From: an uncultured Eubacteriales bacterium
GTDB taxonomy: Bacteria; Bacillota; Clostridia; Christensenellales; CAG-138
Direction of reading: 5' to 3'
DNA: 60,751 bases
Assembly (NCBI GenBank): GCA_902761365.1
Contig: CACWJZ010000003.1
Location: forward strand, 1-60,751
This document shows, piece after piece, positions 57,594-60,751 of this stretch. The position numbers and the translations under genes are program-made. Each line of letters opens with the position of its first letter. The first letter of the stretch is position 1. The notes beneath the pieces are model-generated. The model worked only from the letters and a program-made list of their open reading frames with translations. It searched no databases and was not told where the DNA came from.

Positions 57594-58168
57594 ACCGTTT
57601 CCTCTTTTCTGCACGTCCTGCCGGGCACGGTCAGCCGATCCAACGTCCGCCCATTTTTCCAGGCCCGGTAGTAGGCGTCGATGCACTTTTTGTACCGGGC
57701 GAAGGTCTTTTGCGCCGCATCCGCATCCCCGTATACCTTCCAGAATCCGGTGCACTTGCAGTCCGCTTCCCGGTGTTCCAAAAAGCCGGTCACGTCCTCC
57801 GGCGGATAGCCTAAGAACAGGCCGATCTCGTGGGGGAACTCCTGGCTCTCCTTCAAGCGCTCGATCAGGCAAGCTACGCAGCGGGAGGGTGTCTCGGTGC
57901 AGTATCCCCGCTCCCGCAGCAAGGCGCAGGCGTCGCCGTTCTCGAGATCCTTTTGCAGCCGGGCCGGGCGGTACACGTAGATGAGAGCGCTGTCATCCCC
58001 AAAGCGCAGCGGAATGATCCTGAGGCCCTTGGGGGACAAGACCGTGTTCCAGTGCCGCACGTCCGAGCGCATCTCCTCCTGCGTGCGATAGGAGCAGCGG
58101 AACAGATTCCCGGTCTTGATCCCCGCCAGCGTGGGCGAGCAATGGCGAATGATGGTCTCTTCCGACAT
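57590..58168 (-). CDS. DUF3793 family protein
   Basis: 192 residues, five or so Cys in the C-terminal two-thirds. LAGIKTGNLFRCSYRTQEEM, LSPKGLRIIPLRFGDDSALI and GDACALLRERGYCTETPSRC with LFLGYPPEDVTGFLEHREAD are the DUF3793 pattern common in clostridia, where it often lies near iron or flavodoxin genes. Function unknown. It is the first gene of the 24-gene run; GGAAAGGAG precedes its ATG. It is next to feoB here but separated from it by a hairpin. Confidence 0.85.
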   Translation of the reverse strand: MSEETIIRHCSPTLAGIKTGNLFRCSYRTQEEMRSDVRHWNTVLSPKGLRIIPLRFGDDSALIYVYRPARLQKDLENGDACALLRERGYCTETPSRCVACLIERLKESQEFPHEIGLFLGYPPEDVTGFLEHREADCKCTGFWKVYGDADAAQKTFARYKKCIDAYYRAWKNGRTLDRLTVPGRTCRKEETV

Positions 58169-58191
58169 AGCTGCTCCTTTCCTGTCATATT

Positions 58192-58209
58192 ACTGCACAA
58201 ATAAGCAGT
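58192..58209. promoter_or_regulatory. Inverted repeat upstream of the cassette's first gene
   Basis: ACTGC (58192-58196) and GCAGT (58205-58209) with eight bases between, 24 bases upstream of the DUF3793 start. A candidate operator; short arms make it weak evidence. No clear promoter boxes were identified. Confidence 0.35.
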
Positions 58210-58223
58210 TTTAGTAGAAACAT

Positions 58224-58255
58224 CCCGCAGAGCTATGCGATATGCGCCCTGCGGG
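58224..58255 (-). terminator. Hairpin after the FeoB-associated gene
   Basis: CCCGCAG (58224-58230) pairs with CTGCGGG (58249-58255), 17 bases past the Cys-rich gene stop; a short T stretch follows on the minus strand. It likely ends the feo transcript. Confidence 0.6.
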
Positions 58256-58271
58256 TATGGTGGATCTGATA

Positions 58272-58496
58272 TCAACGGGCGCTTCCGGATATACCGGCGC
58301 CCTTGTCGTTCATGGCGCTACATCCGCCGCAGGCGCTGCATCCTTTGCAGGCGCCGCAGGCGGCGCAGTTCCCCCCGCAGGGGCTCTTGCCTGCTTTCCG
58401 ATCCCGGATCATGCCTCGGATCAGCAGGCCGACGATCAGCGCCAGGGCCGCGATCAACGCGATATCGACAAGGTTGGCGGACAGCCAGTTCAGCAT
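58272..58496 (-). CDS. FeoB-associated Cys-rich membrane protein
   Basis: 74 residues: one N-terminal membrane segment (LVDIALIAALALIVGLLIRG) followed by a basic stretch and a Cys cluster (CGGNCAACGACKGCSACGGC). This is the FeoB_associated family found next to feoB in clostridia, thought to help Fe2+ delivery. Eight Cys in the tail. Lies 85 bases after feoB with a hairpin between. Confidence 0.9.
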   Translation of the reverse strand: MLNWLSANLVDIALIAALALIVGLLIRGMIRDRKAGKSPCGGNCAACGACKGCSACGGCSAMNDKGAGISGSAR

Positions 58497-58521
58497 ACGA
58501 TCACTTCCTTTTCAGGAGGGG

Positions 58522-58565
58522 CAGTGCGGCTGAGCGGAGGGAATCAGCCCTGGCCGCACTGCCAT
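58522..58565 (-). repeat. Hairpin between feoB and the Cys-rich gene
   Basis: GGCAGTGCGGC (58522-58532) pairs perfectly with GCCGCACTGCC (58555-58565). No T tract; may lower downstream expression or protect the feoB mRNA end. Confidence 0.55.
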
Positions 58566-58581
58566 CATGGGATGGGGTGGG

Positions 58582-60751
58582 TTATTGTACAGTCAGTTTC
58601 TGGGATTCCTTGTAGGGCTTGAACAGCTGCCAGCAGAGGAGGCCCAGCAGGATGAGGGCGATGACGAGGCCCACCACGTTCATGCCGCCCGCGAAGAGCC
58701 GGCCCACCTGCCAGACGATGAAGGCCATGACCCAGGCGAAGCCGCACTGATACGCGATGGCAAACCAGGTCCACTTCCGGTTGTTCATCTCCCGCTTGAT
58801 GGCGCCGATGGCCGCGAAGCAGGGGGCGCACAGCAGGTTGAAGATCATGAAGGCGAAGGCCGCCAGCTTCCCGTGACCGCCGGAGAAGGTCTCGAAGTCC
58901 TCCTGGACCTTATCCCAGATCTGGTCGCCGTTCTCTTCCAGCTCTTCCTCGCCCTCCTGATCGTCATAGGCGTAGAGGACGCCGAAGGTACCGACCACGT
59001 CCTCCTTGGCCACGAGCCCGGTGACGCTGGCCACGGTGGGCTTCCAGTCGCCGAAGCCCAGGGGCTTGAAGACCACGGAGACGGGCTGGGCGAAGCGTGC
59101 CAGGATGGAGTCGTCCATGGGCTCCACCTCGTCCTCGGGGATGTTCATGCGCTCCGCCACGGAAGCGATATACTCGTCGGTAGCGATGCTCTCGTCCTCA
59201 TACAGCTCCTCCACCATGCCGAAGTGGCCGTTGACGGAGCCGAAGCCGGACAGGAACCAGATGACGATGGAGGCGAGCACGATGACCGTGCCGGCCCGCT
59301 TGATGAAGGACCAGCCCCGCTCCCAGGTGCCCCGGAGCACGTTGCCCCAGGCGGGCAGATGGTAGGCCGGCAGCTCCATGACGAAGGGCGCCGGGTCGCC
59401 GGCGAACATCTTCGTCTTCTTCAGCATGATGCCGGAGATGACGATGGCCGCGATGCCGATGAAATAGGCGGAAACGGCGATCCAGGTGCTGCCGCCGAAC
59501 AGGGCGCCGGCGATGAGGCCGATGATGGGCATCTTGGCGCCGCAGGGGATGAAGGTGGTGGTCATGATGGTCATGCGGCGATCCCGCTCATTCTCGATGG
59601 TACGGGTCGCCATGACGCCGGGAACGCCGCAGCCCATGCCCACCAGCATGGGGATGAAGCTCTTGCCGGAGAGGCCGAAGCGGCGGAAGATACGGTCCAT
59701 GATGAAGGCGATACGGGCCATGTAGCCGCAGTCCTCTAAGAGGCACAGCATCAAGAACAGGACCAGCATCTGGGGCACGAAGCCCAGCACCGCGCCGACG
59801 CCGGCCAGGATGCCGTCGGAGATGAGGCCGATGAGCCAGGGCGCCGCGCCCCAGCTTTCGAGGAGCGCCCGGGAGCCATCGGTGAGCCAGGCGCCGCCCA
59901 GCACGTCGTTGGCCCAGTCGGTCAGGAAGGTGCCGATGGAGATGCCGCCGTCGCCGATGGGCGCACCCATGGACAGGGCGTAAACCAGGGCCATGACGCC
60001 GACAAAGATGGGCAAGGCCAGGATGCGGTTGGTGACCACCTTGTCGATCTTGTCGGAGACGGACAGCTGCCCCTTCCCCTTCTTCCTATAGATGCCCTTG
60101 AGGGTCTCGCCGATGTAGACATAGCGCTCGTTGGTGATGATGCTCTCCGCGTCGTCGTCCAGCTCCTTCTCGCAGGCGGCGATGTCCTGCTCGATGTGAG
60201 ATTTCACGCTGGCACCCAGGTGCAGGCTCTCCAGCACCTTCTCGTCCCGCTCAAAGAGTTTGATGGCGTACCAGCGCTGCCGTTCCTCAGGAAGATCGTG
60301 GACCGTGACCTCCTCGATGTGGGCGAGGGCATGCTCCACCGGGCCGGAGAAGCTGTGCTGGGGGATGGTCTTGCCGTTTTTCGCGGTCTCGATGGCCGCC
60401 AGGGCCGCATCCTTGATGCCGTCGCCCTTGAGGGCGGAGATCTCCACGATCCGGCAGCCCAGCTGCCGGGAAAGCTCCGCCCAGCTCCGTGAGCTGGGTG
60501 GTGAGGTACAAATTGCGCTCCAGGTTGGTGGCGTCCACGATGTTCAAGATGGCGTCCGGTTTCTCCTCGATGAGGTAATTCCGGGCCACCACCTCCTCCA
60601 GGGTGTAGGGCGACAGGGAGTAGATGCCGGGCAGGTCGGTCAAAATGACCTCCTTGTTGACGATGAGCTTGCCCTCCTTCTTCTCCACGGTGACGCCGGG
60701 CCAGTTGCCTACGAACTGGTTGGAACCGGTCAGCTTGTTGAACAGGGTGGT
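58582..60751 (-). pseudogene. feoB: feoB, frameshifted with G4 segment missing (N-terminus off window)
   Basis: FeoB is the membrane GTPase-linked Fe2+ importer. The visible 5' part encodes [49 protein letters not shown] (G3 DLPG) and [15 protein letters not shown]. There the frame breaks near 60478: the next FeoB residues, [20 protein letters not shown], lie one frame over, and the roughly 23 residues that normally stand between (with the G4 NxxD motif) are absent. The 621-codon remainder (58582-60447) holds the full membrane part, with two Gate regions ([34 protein letters not shown]). A deletion of about 70 bases, not a multiple of three, explains both. Real lesion or assembly error cannot be separated here. 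Confidence 0.82.

Overview
The window looks like part of the chromosome of a GC-rich, endospore-forming member of the Clostridia (Bacillota), probably a gut Oscillospiraceae or Christensenellales type organism. The evidence is a SpoIVFA/SpoIVFB-like pair beside the TIGR03960/TIGR03936 radical SAM pair, a QueT transporter, DUF3793, a FeoB-associated Cys-rich protein and sigma-70 promoters of TTGACA-17-TATAAT type. The exact taxon cannot be fixed from this sequence. No rRNA gene, complete tRNA, transposase, integrase or CRISPR array was seen.

Left part (1-30.4 kb), mostly very GC-rich and housekeeping in character. In order: the radical SAM pair and sporulation protease pair (1-4.1 kb); hutH, a DUF3267 metalloprotease-like protein and a nucleoside phosphorylase (4.4-7.6 kb); a plus-strand metal-chelate ABC operon with its own methyltransferase and P-loop NTPase (7.8-12.0 kb); an MFS transporter, ribokinase, a P-loop/CYTH fusion, PAP2 phosphatase and GNAT (12-17.1 kb); an RsbW/STAS-like pair, QueT, a VanX-like dipeptidase and a polysaccharide deacetylase (17.9-20.9 kb); TrkH/TrkA potassium uptake (21.0-23.8 kb); and a glycerate module of D-2-hydroxyacid dehydrogenase, glycerate 2-kinase and GntP permease (23.9-27.9 kb). 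An acylphosphatase, a HAD remnant and an amylosucrase-like GH13 enzyme follow.

Junction (30.4-31.5 kb): about 1.1 kb without an intact gene. It holds two 120-bp direct repeats, each ending in a 3' fragment of tRNA-Asn plus its terminator, a dispersed 104-bp repeat between them, ATACAGTA octamers, and a remnant of an L-2-amino-thiazoline-4-carboxylic acid hydrolase (ATCH)-like gene. The longer tRNA fragment begins in the anticodon loop, as an attachment-site scar would. Much of what lies to the right is visibly less GC-rich and is accessory in character.

Right part (31.5-60.75 kb), all minus strand. A cobalamin-riboswitch operon (37.3 down to 31.5 kb) encodes a FecCD-type importer with two substrate-binding proteins, a CGGC protein and the cobaltochelatase CbiK. 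An operon behind a 24-bp palindrome (41.5 down to 37.4 kb) encodes an MptD-like ECF S component and an ABC half-transporter pair. An apparent run of some 24 tightly packed genes (58.2 down to 41.6 kb) combines three ATCH-like proteins, five SAM methyltransferases, three alpha/beta hydrolases, a ketopantoate-reductase-like enzyme, a metallo-beta-lactamase-fold protein, a CPBP protease, ZIP and HMA metal proteins, and seven polytopic membrane proteins in two paralogous families. I know of no described system with this composition, and it is the main candidate for a new pathway. The window ends in a feoB that lacks its G4 segment and is frameshifted.

Two genes are broken by frame: feoB, and one small membrane protein at 43.9-44.4 kb. 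Either could be a real lesion or an assembly error.
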